Origin: Kribbella kalugense
GTDB taxonomy: Bacteria > Actinomycetota > Actinomycetes > Propionibacteriales > Kribbellaceae
Length of the DNA: 64,000 nt
Reading direction: 5' to 3'
Assembly (NCBI RefSeq): GCF_004365875.1
Contig: NZ_SODF01000002.1
Coordinates: 1,924,971-1,988,970 of the forward strand
In this document: positions 11,127 through 19,471 of the stretch, one piece after another
Layout: each line of letters begins with the position of its first letter
How positions within the stretch are numbered: position 1 is the first letter of the stretch
The notes under the pieces: model-generated
What the model saw: the letters and a program-made list of their open reading frames with translations, nothing else
What the model was told of the DNA's origin: nothing
The model's database searches: none
Translations under genes and position numbers: made by a program

Positions 11127-11696
11127 ATGTCCGAGGTGACGCGCACCGATGCCCGGCACAATCGCGACCAGTTGGTCGCGGTCGCGCGGGAGGCCTTCGC
11201 CGAGCACGGCACCGCGACGTCGCTGCGCGATGTCGCCCGCCGCGCCGGTGTCGGCATCGGCACGCTCTACCGGCACTTCCCGACCAGGCAGGCCCTCATC
11301 GAGGCCGTCCTCGGCCACGGCTTCGACCGGTTGCGGGAGCAGGCCGTTGCCCTCACCGGCCAGGGCGACCCCCGGGACGCTCTGCTCACGTGGCTGCGCG
11401 ACTTCGCCGAAAGCTCGGCCCGCTACCGCGGCCTGCCCGAGTCCGTTCTCGAGGCGCTGCAGGACGAGGATTCCGCCTTGCATGCTTCCTGTTTCGGCGT
11501 CCGCGACTCTGGCCGTGCACTGCTGGCAGCGGCCCAGCAGGCAGGCGCGGTCCGAGCCGACCTGACGATCGAAGAGCTCATGGCCCTGGCCGCCGGCGTC
11601 GCCTGGGCCGGCGCGCAGAGCCCAACTCCCAACCAGACCGTGCGGCTACTGGAACTCGTCGTCTCCGGACTCGACCCGATCACCCCGCCGCACTGA
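11127..11696 (+). CDS. TetR-family transcriptional repressor
   Basis: A 189-residue one-component regulator. The N-terminal HTH is typical: AREAFAEHGTATSLRDVARRAG, then the recognition helix with the family motif GIGTLYRHFPTRQALIEAV (about residues 44-62). The C-terminal half is a helical ligand domain resembling the AcrR/SbtR-like class. ATG at 11127 was preferred over GTG 11097 because GAGGAGG lies nine bases upstream and because 11097 falls inside the second operator. It probably represses itself and the divergent NmrA-like gene through the twin operators. The inducer is unknown. Confidence 0.92.
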   Translation: MSEVTRTDARHNRDQLVAVAREAFAEHGTATSLRDVARRAGVGIGTLYRHFPTRQALIEAVLGHGFDRLREQAVALTGQGDPRDALLTWLRDFAESSARYRGLPESVLEALQDEDSALHASCFGVRDSGRALLAAAQQAGAVRADLTIEELMALAAGVAWAGAQSPTPNQTVRLLELVVSGLDPITPPH

Positions 11697-12344
11697 TCAC
11701 GACGCTCGCTCGAGGAGCCAGCCGCGGTCGGCGGCCTTGACGCCGGCTTGGAAGCGGCTGCGGGCACCGAGGCGGTTCATGATCTGCGCGACCATTCGCC
11801 GTACCGTCCGGACCGAGATGTCGAGGTGTGCGGCGGCGACCTCGTCGGTTGCGCCCAGGGCCAGCAGACGCAGCATCTCCTGCTCGCGGAGCGACAGGTC
11901 GGCCTCGTCGGGTAGGTCGCTGTCGGCCAGCGGTACGGCGTCCGGCCAGATCCGCTCGAACAGTTCGAGAGCCGTGGCCACGACGCTCGTCAACCGCAGT
12001 ACCGCGACGCTGCCGTTGGTTGTGTCAGCGGGCAGGACCGTGACCGAGCCGTCGATGACGATCACGTTCATCGGCACGTGCGGGATCGTCCGAACCGCGA
12101 CGCCTGCCAGCGACAGCGCGCCGAGATGCCGGCCGATGGTCGGCGTGGTCCGCGCGTCGTCGGGGAAGATCGCCCGGTAGCGCACACCGTGCTTGACCTC
12201 CCGCGGCCCGAACGTCGGACCGGCCGGGGTCAGACTGCTCATCGCGATCACCTCGTCCTCCGCAGAGGCGAGAAGCTCGGCAAGCCCGCCACGAACGGGA
12301 ATCTGGTGAAAACCGGAAGGCCGGTTGAGCATGGTCACAGTCAT
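11697..12344 (-). CDS. LuxR-type HTH transcriptional regulator
   Basis: A 215-residue regulator with a C-terminal LuxR/FixJ HTH: LSLREQEMLRLLALGATDEVAAAHLDISVRTVRRMVAQIMNRL, around residues 150-193. The N-terminal ~140 residues (VRYRAIFPDDAR, MNVIVIDGSVTVLP) resemble the ligand-like domain of actinobacterial TrmB/LuxR 'orphan' regulators rather than a receiver: no phosphoacceptor Asp pattern is apparent. ATG at 12344. It is convergent with the TetR gene, stop codons adjacent. It lies just upstream of the AfsR-like gene, on the opposite side of its stop, so is not clearly in an operon with it. Targets unknown. Confidence 0.85.
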   Translation of the reverse strand: MTVTMLNRPSGFHQIPVRGGLAELLASAEDEVIAMSSLTPAGPTFGPREVKHGVRYRAIFPDDARTTPTIGRHLGALSLAGVAVRTIPHVPMNVIVIDGSVTVLPADTTNGSVAVLRLTSVVATALELFERIWPDAVPLADSDLPDEADLSLREQEMLRLLALGATDEVAAAHLDISVRTVRRMVAQIMNRLGARSRFQAGVKAADRGWLLERAS

Positions 12345-12423
12345 GAGAGAGCAACCCCCAGGGGTAGCGTGGCGGCGAGATGAACCCTTGGTTGGGCCAA
12401 CGGTGTCCCGATCGCGGTCGGCC

Positions 12424-14010
12424 TCATGCGACGAGCTCCGCTTGCGGCCCGCTGACCATCATCAGCTGGCTGGTGTGATCACGGATGACCGAGCCGATCT
12501 CGAACCGGCCTGGCGCCGGCTCGGTGACCAGGTTGAGGTCCATCAGCTGATCGACCATCAGCTCGGCGTCGGGCCGATCGGTGCCGGTGAGCCGTGCAGC
12601 CTGCCGGAGGTCGAACCGTGGCGTCATCCCGATCAGCCGGTAGAGCCGCTGAGCCGGTCCGGGCAGAGCGTCGTACGCCGAGTCGAAGCGAGCCAGGACC
12701 TCCGCCAACGCCTGACAGCGGGCCGGCTGGTCTTCGAGGCGGCCCGCCATCCGGGCGACGGTCCACGGTTGCCGGTTGCGTAGCCGCTCGGCCAGGTGCC
12801 GGATCGCACCCGGATGACCACCGCAGCAGTTGAGGATCTGCTCGATGTCCGTCAGCCGCGCGGCCTCCGCCGGAGCCAGTACGTCGAGGGTGATCGCGGC
12901 CGTTCGGTCCAGGTCGGCCAGCCGGCGGCGGCTGATCACCAGCACCAGTGCGTTGGTGTCGTTCGGCAGCAGGTGCCGGATCTGATCCGCGTTCTCGACG
13001 TTGTCCAGGATCAGCAGGCCCGTTGCCGAGGACAACGAGGTCGGCCGGTGCAGGTCGACGTACTGCTGGGTCTCGAAACCCGAGGCGGCGGCGACCTCGA
13101 GGGCGAACGCGGTCTTGCCGATCCCCGGCATCCCGTCGATCGTGACTACGCCGCTCACACCGCGCAGCGCTTGCTGCTCGGGCTCGCGGCCGACGAACCC
13201 GGGGACCCGCGGCGGCAGGTTCGAGCTCACCAGAAGCGGACTGATCGGGCGAGCCTCCTCGCTGAGGATCTGCTGGTGCAGAGCGGTCAGCTCGGCGCCT
13301 GGCTCGATCCCCAGATCGCGGACCAACGCGGTCCGAGCGCGCTGGTACGCCGCCAGCGCGTCGTTCCGTCGTCCCACCTGGCGGTACGCCGCCATCAGCC
13401 GAGCCCACGCCAGTTCGCGGAGCGGTTCCTCCTCGGTGAGCGCACGCAGTACGGCAATCGCCTCGGCCGGCCGCTCAAGCAGGAGTTGGGCGTCCGCCAG
13501 GTCCTCACGCAGCGCTCGGTGCAGCTCGATGAGCCGGTCGACCGCGGAGGTCGCGTCGGTCAGACCGTCGTACGGCACACCCCGCCAGAGCTCGAGCGCG
13601 TGTTGGACGGCGGTGATCGCCTCCGCCGCTCTCTTCCGGCCGAGTAGGTCGCGGGCCTGGTCGCACAGGTCGGCGGCGTCGTCGGCATCCAACTCACCGG
13701 GGAGGACGCGGACCCGATAAGCGCCCGGGCGGCTCTCGATCCGCTCGTCGGGCAGCGAGCGACGGAGCTGCCAGACGTACGTCTTCAGGTTGTTCTGCGC
13801 GGAGGCGGGCACGTCCCGTCCGGCCCAGACCGCGTCGACCAACTGCTCGGTGCTGACCCAGGCGTTGCGGTGCAGCAGGAGCAGGGTCAGCACGGTCGCC
13901 GGCTTGCCGCCGCAGAGGTCCAGCGGGTGTCCGTCGGGGCCGTCGACCTCGAGCGGGCCCAGCACCCGGAAGCTCAACCGGTCTGGTGAGTGCGCTGCGT
14001 GACCGTTCAT
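12424..14010 (-). CDS. AfsR/SARP-family regulator with BTAD and NB-ARC domains
   Basis: A 528-residue transcriptional activator. It has an OmpR-type winged helix (about 12-100, with NLKTYVWQLRRSLPDERIESRPGAY split across it), a bacterial transcriptional activation domain (about 108-250, ending RDLGIEPGAELTALHQQIL) and an NB-ARC ATPase with Walker A GMPGIGKT (293-300) and LLILDNVEN as the Walker B region. It is shorter than full AfsR and lacks TPR repeats. Such proteins activate antibiotic or morphological genes by binding direct heptamer repeats. No biosynthetic cluster is adjacent. ATG at 14010 precedes the family start LSFRVLGPLEV. Confidence 0.9.
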   Translation of the reverse strand: MNGHAAHSPDRLSFRVLGPLEVDGPDGHPLDLCGGKPATVLTLLLLHRNAWVSTEQLVDAVWAGRDVPASAQNNLKTYVWQLRRSLPDERIESRPGAYRVRVLPGELDADDAADLCDQARDLLGRKRAAEAITAVQHALELWRGVPYDGLTDATSAVDRLIELHRALREDLADAQLLLERPAEAIAVLRALTEEEPLRELAWARLMAAYRQVGRRNDALAAYQRARTALVRDLGIEPGAELTALHQQILSEEARPISPLLVSSNLPPRVPGFVGREPEQQALRGVSGVVTIDGMPGIGKTAFALEVAAASGFETQQYVDLHRPTSLSSATGLLILDNVENADQIRHLLPNDTNALVLVISRRRLADLDRTAAITLDVLAPAEAARLTDIEQILNCCGGHPGAIRHLAERLRNRQPWTVARMAGRLEDQPARCQALAEVLARFDSAYDALPGPAQRLYRLIGMTPRFDLRQAARLTGTDRPDAELMVDQLMDLNLVTEPAPGRFEIGSVIRDHTSQLMMVSGPQAELVA

Positions 14011-14175
14011 GAAACATACGATCCGGGCAGCCGATGACATTTTGATGACACGCGAGGACGGCGCGCTATCCCAGGTCGCGACTGGCCGGGGTCGGAAGCG
14101 AGGTAGTTTCCGGGTCGCATAGAGTGACATCTGTCTCGACAGGAAGGCTGTTGCCTTCAGGAAGGATTGGGCGCG

Positions 14176-14994
14176 ATGGCCGACGCAGGCGAGCAAGGGA
14201 ACACGTCGTACCCGGGCTTCGACACGACGAAGCCGAGTATCGCCCGGACCTACGACTACCTGCTCGGTGGCAAGGACAACTTCGCCGTGGACCGCGCCTT
14301 CGGGGACCGGTTCATCAACGAGCTGCCCGGGTCGCGGGTGATCGCCTACGACAACCGCGGCGCGCTGATCCGCGCGGTCCGCGAGATCGTCACGAACACG
14401 CCGGTCCGGCAGTTCATCGACCTCGGCAGCGGGCTGCCGACGGCCGACAACGTGCACCAGGTCGCCCAGCGGTACTCGCCGGACGCGAAGGTGGTGTACG
14501 TCGACAACGACCCGATCGTGCTCGCGCACGGCCGCGCGTTGCTCGCCGAGAACGACAACACCACGGTGATCCAGGCCGATCTGCGGGAGCCGAAGGCGAT
14601 CATCGAGCACCCCGACACCGTGCGGCTGATCGACTTCGGCAAGCCGGTCGCCATCATCTTCAGCGCCACCCTGCACCACGTGAACGACGACGAGGACCCG
14701 GCCGCGATCGTCGCCTTCTGGCGGGACCGGATCGTCCCCGGCAGCCACGTCTTCATCAGCCACTTCCGCCGCGAGGACGAGCCGCGCAGCCAGGAGCTCG
14801 AGCAGGTCCTGCAGGGCTCCCTCGGCCGCGGCCGCTGGCGCACCGACGACCAGATCCTCGCCCTCTTCGGCGACGGCTTCACCGTCCAGGAGCCCGGCAT
14901 CGTCCCGGCCTCCGAGTGGCGCAACCCCGAGCCGCCGGACGACCTGACCGACTACCAGCGCCTGATCGCCGCGGTCCTCGCAATCAAGAACTAG
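14176..14994 (+). CDS. DUF574-family SAM-dependent methyltransferase
   Basis: Member of the actinobacterial family PF04672 (DUF574, Methyltransf_19), 272 residues. The diagnostic N-terminal stretch is PSIARTYDYLLGGKDNFAVD. The SAM site follows as IDLGSGLPTADNVHQVA, and VVYVDNDPIVLAHGRALL is the ribose-binding strand. Substrates of this family are unknown. ATG at 14176 has AGGAAGG ten bases upstream; a TTG at 14167 is possible. Its end overlaps the convergent acylase-GNAT gene by eleven bases. A paralogue is at 48861. Gene families of this type are expanded in filamentous actinomycetes. Confidence 0.9.
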   Translation: MADAGEQGNTSYPGFDTTKPSIARTYDYLLGGKDNFAVDRAFGDRFINELPGSRVIAYDNRGALIRAVREIVTNTPVRQFIDLGSGLPTADNVHQVAQRYSPDAKVVYVDNDPIVLAHGRALLAENDNTTVIQADLREPKAIIEHPDTVRLIDFGKPVAIIFSATLHHVNDDEDPAAIVAFWRDRIVPGSHVFISHFRREDEPRSQELEQVLQGSLGRGRWRTDDQILALFGDGFTVQEPGIVPASEWRNPEPPDDLTDYQRLIAAVLAIKN

Positions 14995-17551
14995 CCGGGG
15001 CGCTGAGGAAGGCGAACTGAGCCGTCTTCGTCGTCCCGTCCGGCTGCGTGATCTTGGCCTCCGGCCCGAGCACAAAACCACTGCGCTGAAACCGCTCGAT
15101 CGCCCGCGTATTGCGTACGTCAGGCTCGACCACGATCCGCGGATTCCCCAGATGCTCGAACACGAACCGGCCCAGCACCGCCACCAGATTCCCGGTGAAC
15201 CCTGCCCGCGCCTCCCCAGGCGCGATCAACAGATGCACCCCAAGATCCCCAGCCCGGACCTCGTACGCCGCCCCAGCCGGATCGGCCTGCGGATCGTACG
15301 TCTGCAACAGCGCAACCGGTACGTCGTCCACCCGCACGACGTACACGTGATGCGTAGGCACCGAATCCAGAAACTCGTACGTCGCAGCGATCTCCTCCCG
15401 CGACAACGCCCCCATCCCCCAAAAATTGGCCCGCTCCGCCGTCACCCACTCATAGATCAGATCGAGATCCCGCGACGGATCTGCCTCCTCAATCCGCACC
15501 GTGCCGAACCCGTCGACGGCAGCCGAGAAACCCAGCTCCTCCCGCGCCACCTCCCCGTCAGCCGGCGCCAGCGCACCTCGCAACCACAGCGGCAACTGAT
15601 CATGATGATGCGGATCGCGGAGTACGCCGGACGCCCCGAGCGGCACCACCCACCGGCTGGCCGACCGATCCGCCAGATCCCAGGCGTACCGCGCCGCCGA
15701 AGCCCGGATGCAAACATCGGTCAGCCCAGGCAGGCTCGACGTCGACATCACGCAATGGTGATCACCGGACAACCCAAGGTCGAAAGGCTCCTCATCCGGC
15801 GCGAACACCGGCCCACGCAACGCATGCAGAGGCGCGAGCTGATGAGTCTCGCCCCACGGCGGCCGCGGTTTGCGAGCGGCAACCTCTTCCAGCGCTTCCC
15901 GCGCTAGCCAACCGACATTGACGTCCGGGATCAGGTCGGCAGCGAGGAGATTCTCGAGCGCGTATGAGACGTGCGTCAGCGGATCCATCCATGGCATGAA
16001 CACCTCGGCGACCTCGGCGTTCTCGAGGATCGCGAAGTGGTCGGTGAGCCGGGAGACGAGTGCCTTGCGGACGGCGGCGTACGACGAGGCCGTCGTACTC
16101 GCGGCGTCCATCCGGCGGTCCCAGCTCAGCAGTTCGGTGCGGAGGGCAACGGCTTCCGGCGAGAGGTCCTCAAGATCAAGGAGATCGAGGATGGAGCCGG
16201 CCGAGCCGAGGAACGTGTCGGTATGGATGTCCGACATCTCGTCGACGGACCAGTCGCTGCGGGCGTTCACCAGTTCACGGATCCGGTGCGAGCGGTGCGG
16301 CGCCGCGAACTCGACGCCCAGGGGAGCCGCCAACTCACGCGCGTTCGCCATCACCACGGGCCCGTTCACGTCCTCGCGCGGCATCGGGTCGTGCCAACCG
16401 TCCCACTGATGCGCGGCCTCCCAAGCCGGCACGATCCGTAGCCTGTTGCTCGGGTGCCGCCGAGGTACGAGCCCCGCCGTCCGATGCAGCAGCCCGCCCG
16501 CGGTGTCAGCCGCCATCACCACGTCCACCGGCTCCACCCAGTCGTCGAACGCCGCGTCGACATCATCAACTGTCGTTGCCCGCAGCAACTTCGCCATCGC
16601 CTCGAAACCAAGCCGACCGGTCACACGCGGCGGATACCGCAGACTGATGCCGTCTTGGATGATCGGACCGCGCTCAGTCTCGATCACCTCGACCTCGATC
16701 GAGTCGGCCCCGGCGACCTCCACCACCTCAGTGTGGACGGATGCCGGCTTCCAACCATCAGGGCCCAACGCCTCCACGCCAGGGCCGGTCCGGCGGAGCT
16801 GTTCGTCGTACAAGTCCTGGTAGTCGGCCATCGCATTCGTGATCGCCCACGCGACCCCGCCGGTGTGCCCGAAGTGAGCGAGGCCAGGAATGCCGGGCAT
16901 CGCAAGACCTAGTACGTCGTACTCCGGGCACGTGAGCCGGATCTGCTGGTAGACGCCCGGGCTCTCGATGTAGCGATGCGGATCGCCCGCCACGATCGCT
17001 TGCCCCGTGGCCGTGTGCGACCCAGGGATCAGCCAACCGTTGCTCCCGGCCCCATGCGGACCCTCCGACGAGAACAGGTCGAGCGCGTCCTCGCCGAGAT
17101 GTCGCGCAACATGAGTCCGCCACAGTTTCGACGGGAACCCCGCGAACATCACGTGCACCGCCAGCCAGATCCCGAGCGGCGTCCACGGCTCCCACTTCTG
17201 CAGCGTCAGGTCGGTCTCCGCGAACTCCGGGGCCCGCGCCGCCCCACCGGGCAGCGCGTGGTTCACGCCCTCGACGTACGCCGTGACCCATTCCCGCGTC
17301 TCGTCGTCGAGCGCCTCGAAACAGCGCTGAGCCGTGTCCGCCAGCCGGGCCTGGCGCGCGAACACGTCCCACCCAGCCCCCTCCGAACCGAGGAACGCGG
17401 CCGTCGTCCCGAGGTACCGCCGCCGCTCGAACTCGATCTGCCAAGCCCGATCCCGGGCCGCGTTCACGCCCTGCAGATACACCAACGCGAGGGGGTCGCC
17501 GGCCCGAAGTTGCGGCACGCCGTACCTGTCCCGGAACACCCTCGCATTCAC
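14984..17551 (-). CDS. Penicillin-acylase-like hydrolase fused to siderophore-type N-acetyltransferase
   Basis: An 855-residue two-domain protein. Residues 1-670 or so are an Ntn hydrolase of the penicillin acylase family: spacer sequence, then Ser170 in GAGSNGWLIPGSH as the expected autoprocessing nucleophile, followed by IVAGDPHRYIESPG. Residues 682-855 are a GNAT of the IucB/RhbD/AlcB siderophore class, with RANFWGMGALSREEI and AGDLGVHLLIAPGEA. No signal peptide is seen, unlike most acylases, so action is probably cytosolic. The GTG at 17551 lies 18 bases from an iron box shared with the divergent siderophore-interacting protein, suggesting iron-repressed expression and a role in hydroxamate siderophore acylation, deacylation or recycling. 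The substrate is inferred only from context. Confidence 0.85.
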   Translation of the reverse strand: MNARVFRDRYGVPQLRAGDPLALVYLQGVNAARDRAWQIEFERRRYLGTTAAFLGSEGAGWDVFARQARLADTAQRCFEALDDETREWVTAYVEGVNHALPGGAARAPEFAETDLTLQKWEPWTPLGIWLAVHVMFAGFPSKLWRTHVARHLGEDALDLFSSEGPHGAGSNGWLIPGSHTATGQAIVAGDPHRYIESPGVYQQIRLTCPEYDVLGLAMPGIPGLAHFGHTGGVAWAITNAMADYQDLYDEQLRRTGPGVEALGPDGWKPASVHTEVVEVAGADSIEVEVIETERGPIIQDGISLRYPPRVTGRLGFEAMAKLLRATTVDDVDAAFDDWVEPVDVVMAADTAGGLLHRTAGLVPRRHPSNRLRIVPAWEAAHQWDGWHDPMPREDVNGPVVMANARELAAPLGVEFAAPHRSHRIRELVNARSDWSVDEMSDIHTDTFLGSAGSILDLLDLEDLSPEAVALRTELLSWDRRMDAASTTASSYAAVRKALVSRLTDHFAILENAEVAEVFMPWMDPLTHVSYALENLLAADLIPDVNVGWLAREALEEVAARKPRPPWGETHQLAPLHALRGPVFAPDEEPFDLGLSGDHHCVMSTSSLPGLTDVCIRASAARYAWDLADRSASRWVVPLGASGVLRDPHHHDQLPLWLRGALAPADGEVAREELGFSAAVDGFGTVRIEEADPSRDLDLIYEWVTAERANFWGMGALSREEIAATYEFLDSVPTHHVYVVRVDDVPVALLQTYDPQADPAGAAYEVRAGDLGVHLLIAPGEARAGFTGNLVAVLGRFVFEHLGNPRIVVEPDVRNTRAIERFQRSGFVLGPEAKITQPDGTTKTAQFAFLSAPASS

Positions 17552-17568
17552 AACGCGCCTCGTTTCAG

Positions 17569-17587
17569 TTAGGTTAGGCTGCGCTAA
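17569..17587. promoter_or_regulatory. IdeR/DtxR-type iron box
   Basis: TTAGGTTAGGCTGCGCTAA matches the 19-bp actinobacterial iron-box consensus TTAGGTTAGGCTAACCTAA at 16 of 19 positions, the mismatches being three consecutive central-right bases. It lies between the divergent acylase-GNAT gene (start 17551) and the siderophore-interacting protein gene (start 17640), where an iron-loaded DtxR/IdeR/DmdR repressor could shut off both. Confidence 0.8.
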
Positions 17588-17639
17588 CTTACTCAGCAGC
17601 AATCCACCACCGCAAGAGCATTCTCGCTGGAGGTCCATC

Positions 17640-18347
17640 GTGAGGCATGGCTGGGAAGGCGTAGTGCTGAAGCTGTTCCGGGCGAAGGACTTCGTCTTCA
17701 CCGTGACGGGTGCCGAACAGGTCACCGAGCGCTACCGCCGCGTGCATTTCACCGACGGCGGTCTCCTCGAGCTGATCGGCGTACACCCGACCATGTGGGT
17801 GCGGCTCTGGTTCGACAACGCAGGCAGGCCGCATCAGCGCGCGTACACGTTGGTCGATCCGGACGTCGAGGCGGGCACGTTCAGGCTGGAGTTCGCGCTG
17901 CACGACGGGTGCGCGAGCGACTGGTCCCGCAAGTGCGAGCCCGGCGACACCATCGAGGCGACCGTGCAGGGCACCGGTTTCGAAGTACCTGACCCGTTAC
18001 CGCAGCGGATGCTGGTCATCGGCGACCCAGCTTCATTGCCCGCCATCAACTCGCTCCTCGAGGTCGCCCCGAAGGTCCCGACCACGATCTGGTTCGAGAC
18101 CACTCACGACCTCGATCACAAGCTCCCGTTCCGGATCGACCCGGATCACCACGACCTACGGACAGTGCCGCGCGCCGACCTGGTCGAGAACGTGAAGGCC
18201 GATCTGCGAGACCTCGCCGGCCCCGACCCGTTCGTCTGGATCGCCTGCGACACCGCGACCACCCGCACCCTGACGTCGTACGTCCTCAAGGACCTCGCCG
18301 TACCGAAGCATCGGGTGAAGTCCCTCGGTTACTGGAAGGCCGCGTAG
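17640..18347 (+). CDS. Siderophore-interacting protein (FAD-dependent ferric-siderophore reductase)
   Basis: A 235-residue member of the ViuB/SIP family that uses FAD and NAD(P)H to reduce ferric siderophore in the cytosol and free the iron. The FAD domain carries HQRAYTLVDPDVEAGTFRLEF (split), typical of FAD_binding_9, and the C-terminal SIP domain ends with the conserved VWIACDTATTRTL ... YVLKDLAVPKHRVKSLGYW pattern. GTG at 17640 was chosen for its CTGGAGG ribosome-binding site six bases upstream. It is divergent from the acylase-GNAT gene across an iron box. Slightly shorter than the 260-280 residues usual for the family. Confidence 0.93.
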   Translation: MRHGWEGVVLKLFRAKDFVFTVTGAEQVTERYRRVHFTDGGLLELIGVHPTMWVRLWFDNAGRPHQRAYTLVDPDVEAGTFRLEFALHDGCASDWSRKCEPGDTIEATVQGTGFEVPDPLPQRMLVIGDPASLPAINSLLEVAPKVPTTIWFETTHDLDHKLPFRIDPDHHDLRTVPRADLVENVKADLRDLAGPDPFVWIACDTATTRTLTSYVLKDLAVPKHRVKSLGYWKAA

Positions 18348-18357
18348 CCTGACCGGC

Positions 18358-18873
18358 GTGATCACGTCGCTCGACCTCACCGACCGGACGCTCGCCGAGC
18401 GGTTGCTCGCGATCCAGCACGCGGCGTACGCCGTCGAGGCCGAGCTGATCGGATTCGACGGCATCCCACCGCTGCAGGAGGACCTCGCCGGTCTCATGTC
18501 ATCCACCGAGCACTGGCTCGGGCGGTACGACGGGACAGTGCTCGTCGGCGCGGTTGCCTACGAACTAGCACCTGACTCGGTCGAGATCAGCCGGCTCATC
18601 GTCGATCCGGCTCATGCTCGTCGAGGCCACGGCCGGGCGCTGCTCGACCACCTCGACCAGTTGGAGCCGCGACCGATCAGCCTCGTCTCGACCGGGAGCG
18701 CCAACACTCCGGCAGTGAGTCTCTACAAGGCCCGCGGTTACACCGAGCTCGGTCAGATCGAAGTTGCCCCCGGCATCCACATCACCCAGTTTCGCCGCGA
18801 GTCCGGATCTGCTCGAAGCCGTAGTACAACGCCAGCAGGAAGACGATCAGCAGCGTCACCTGAGCCGAAATGA
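18358..18873 (+). CDS. GNAT-family N-acetyltransferase
   Basis: A 171-residue acetyltransferase. The GNAT core is present: VEISRLIVDPAHARRGHGRALL is motif A with the acetyl-CoA pyrophosphate loop RRGHGR, and TPAVSLYKARGYTELGQ is the C-terminal motif. Substrate unknown. It follows the siderophore reductase by ten bases on the same strand and may be co-transcribed. The last ~30 residues (SGSARSRSTTPAG onwards) are unlike the family and coincide with a 92-base overlap on the convergent TMEM175 gene, so the end looks extended by loss of an earlier stop. GTG start. Confidence 0.85.
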   Translation: MITSLDLTDRTLAERLLAIQHAAYAVEAELIGFDGIPPLQEDLAGLMSSTEHWLGRYDGTVLVGAVAYELAPDSVEISRLIVDPAHARRGHGRALLDHLDQLEPRPISLVSTGSANTPAVSLYKARGYTELGQIEVAPGIHITQFRRESGSARSRSTTPAGRRSAASPEPK

Positions 18874-19414
18874 ACGACACCCCGATGCACGCCGCGTAGA
18901 TCACGGTGCCGAACGAGTACCTGATCAACGACTTGCGTACCTGGGACTTGTTCATGTCGTGGTCGACCAGATGGTTGCGCAGTACGTGCCACCAGATCGC
19001 GCTGAAGGCGATCGCGGCCAGCGTCAGGTTGGCGCTGTAGACGGCGGCGGCGACGCTGGCGTTGATCGAGTCGTCTTCCAGGTGCTCGGCGAACATGCTG
19101 GTCGGGAACGGCAGCAGCGTGACCCACAGCAGCAGAAGCAGGTTGAGGAACATCAGCCCGCGGTCGGCGCGTTTGATCTGCCGGAACATCGAGTGGTGGT
19201 TGACCCACATGATGCCGAGGATCGCGAAGCTGGTCAGGTACGCCGCGAACTGGGGCCACTCGTTCACCAGGGCAGGCCACAGCCGCTGACCCTCCTCGAG
19301 CTCGGGGCTGTGCAGTTCGAGGACGAGCAGGGTGATCGCGATCGCGAAGACGCCGTCACTGAACGCTTCCAGCCGGTTGGTCTCCGCAAGATTGGTCTGG
19401 GTACTCACGGCCAC
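18782..19414 (-). CDS. TMEM175-like potassium channel protein (DUF1211)
   Basis: A 210-residue integral membrane protein with about six hydrophobic helices. The family signature is on helix 1: RLEAFSDGVFAIAITLLVLEL, containing the FSD motif that defines TMEM175 channels. Bacterial members are tetrameric, weakly K+-selective leak channels. Later helices include LGIMWVNHHSMF and LLLLLWVTLLPFPTSM. The GTG at 19414 is the likely start; a second GTG two codons later is possible. The gene overlaps the convergent GNAT gene. No regulator is near. Confidence 0.9.
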   Translation of the reverse strand: MAVSTQTNLAETNRLEAFSDGVFAIAITLLVLELHSPELEEGQRLWPALVNEWPQFAAYLTSFAILGIMWVNHHSMFRQIKRADRGLMFLNLLLLLWVTLLPFPTSMFAEHLEDDSINASVAAAVYSANLTLAAIAFSAIWWHVLRNHLVDHDMNKSQVRKSLIRYSFGTVIYAACIGVSFISAQVTLLIVFLLALYYGFEQIRTRGETG

Positions 19415-19442
19415 ACAGTCTGAACTACTACACCGGTGAACG

Positions 19443-19461
19443 GGCGATCGTACTGATCGCC
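19443..19461. terminator. Short hairpin downstream of sthA
   Basis: GGCGATC (19443-19449) pairs perfectly with GATCGCC (19455-19461) around a five-base loop. It lies just past the stop of the sthA-like gene and before the next gene's start, so it may terminate sthA transcription. There is no T-run, and the stem is only 7 bp. Confidence 0.35.
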
Positions 19462-19471
19462 TTCAGCGTAA

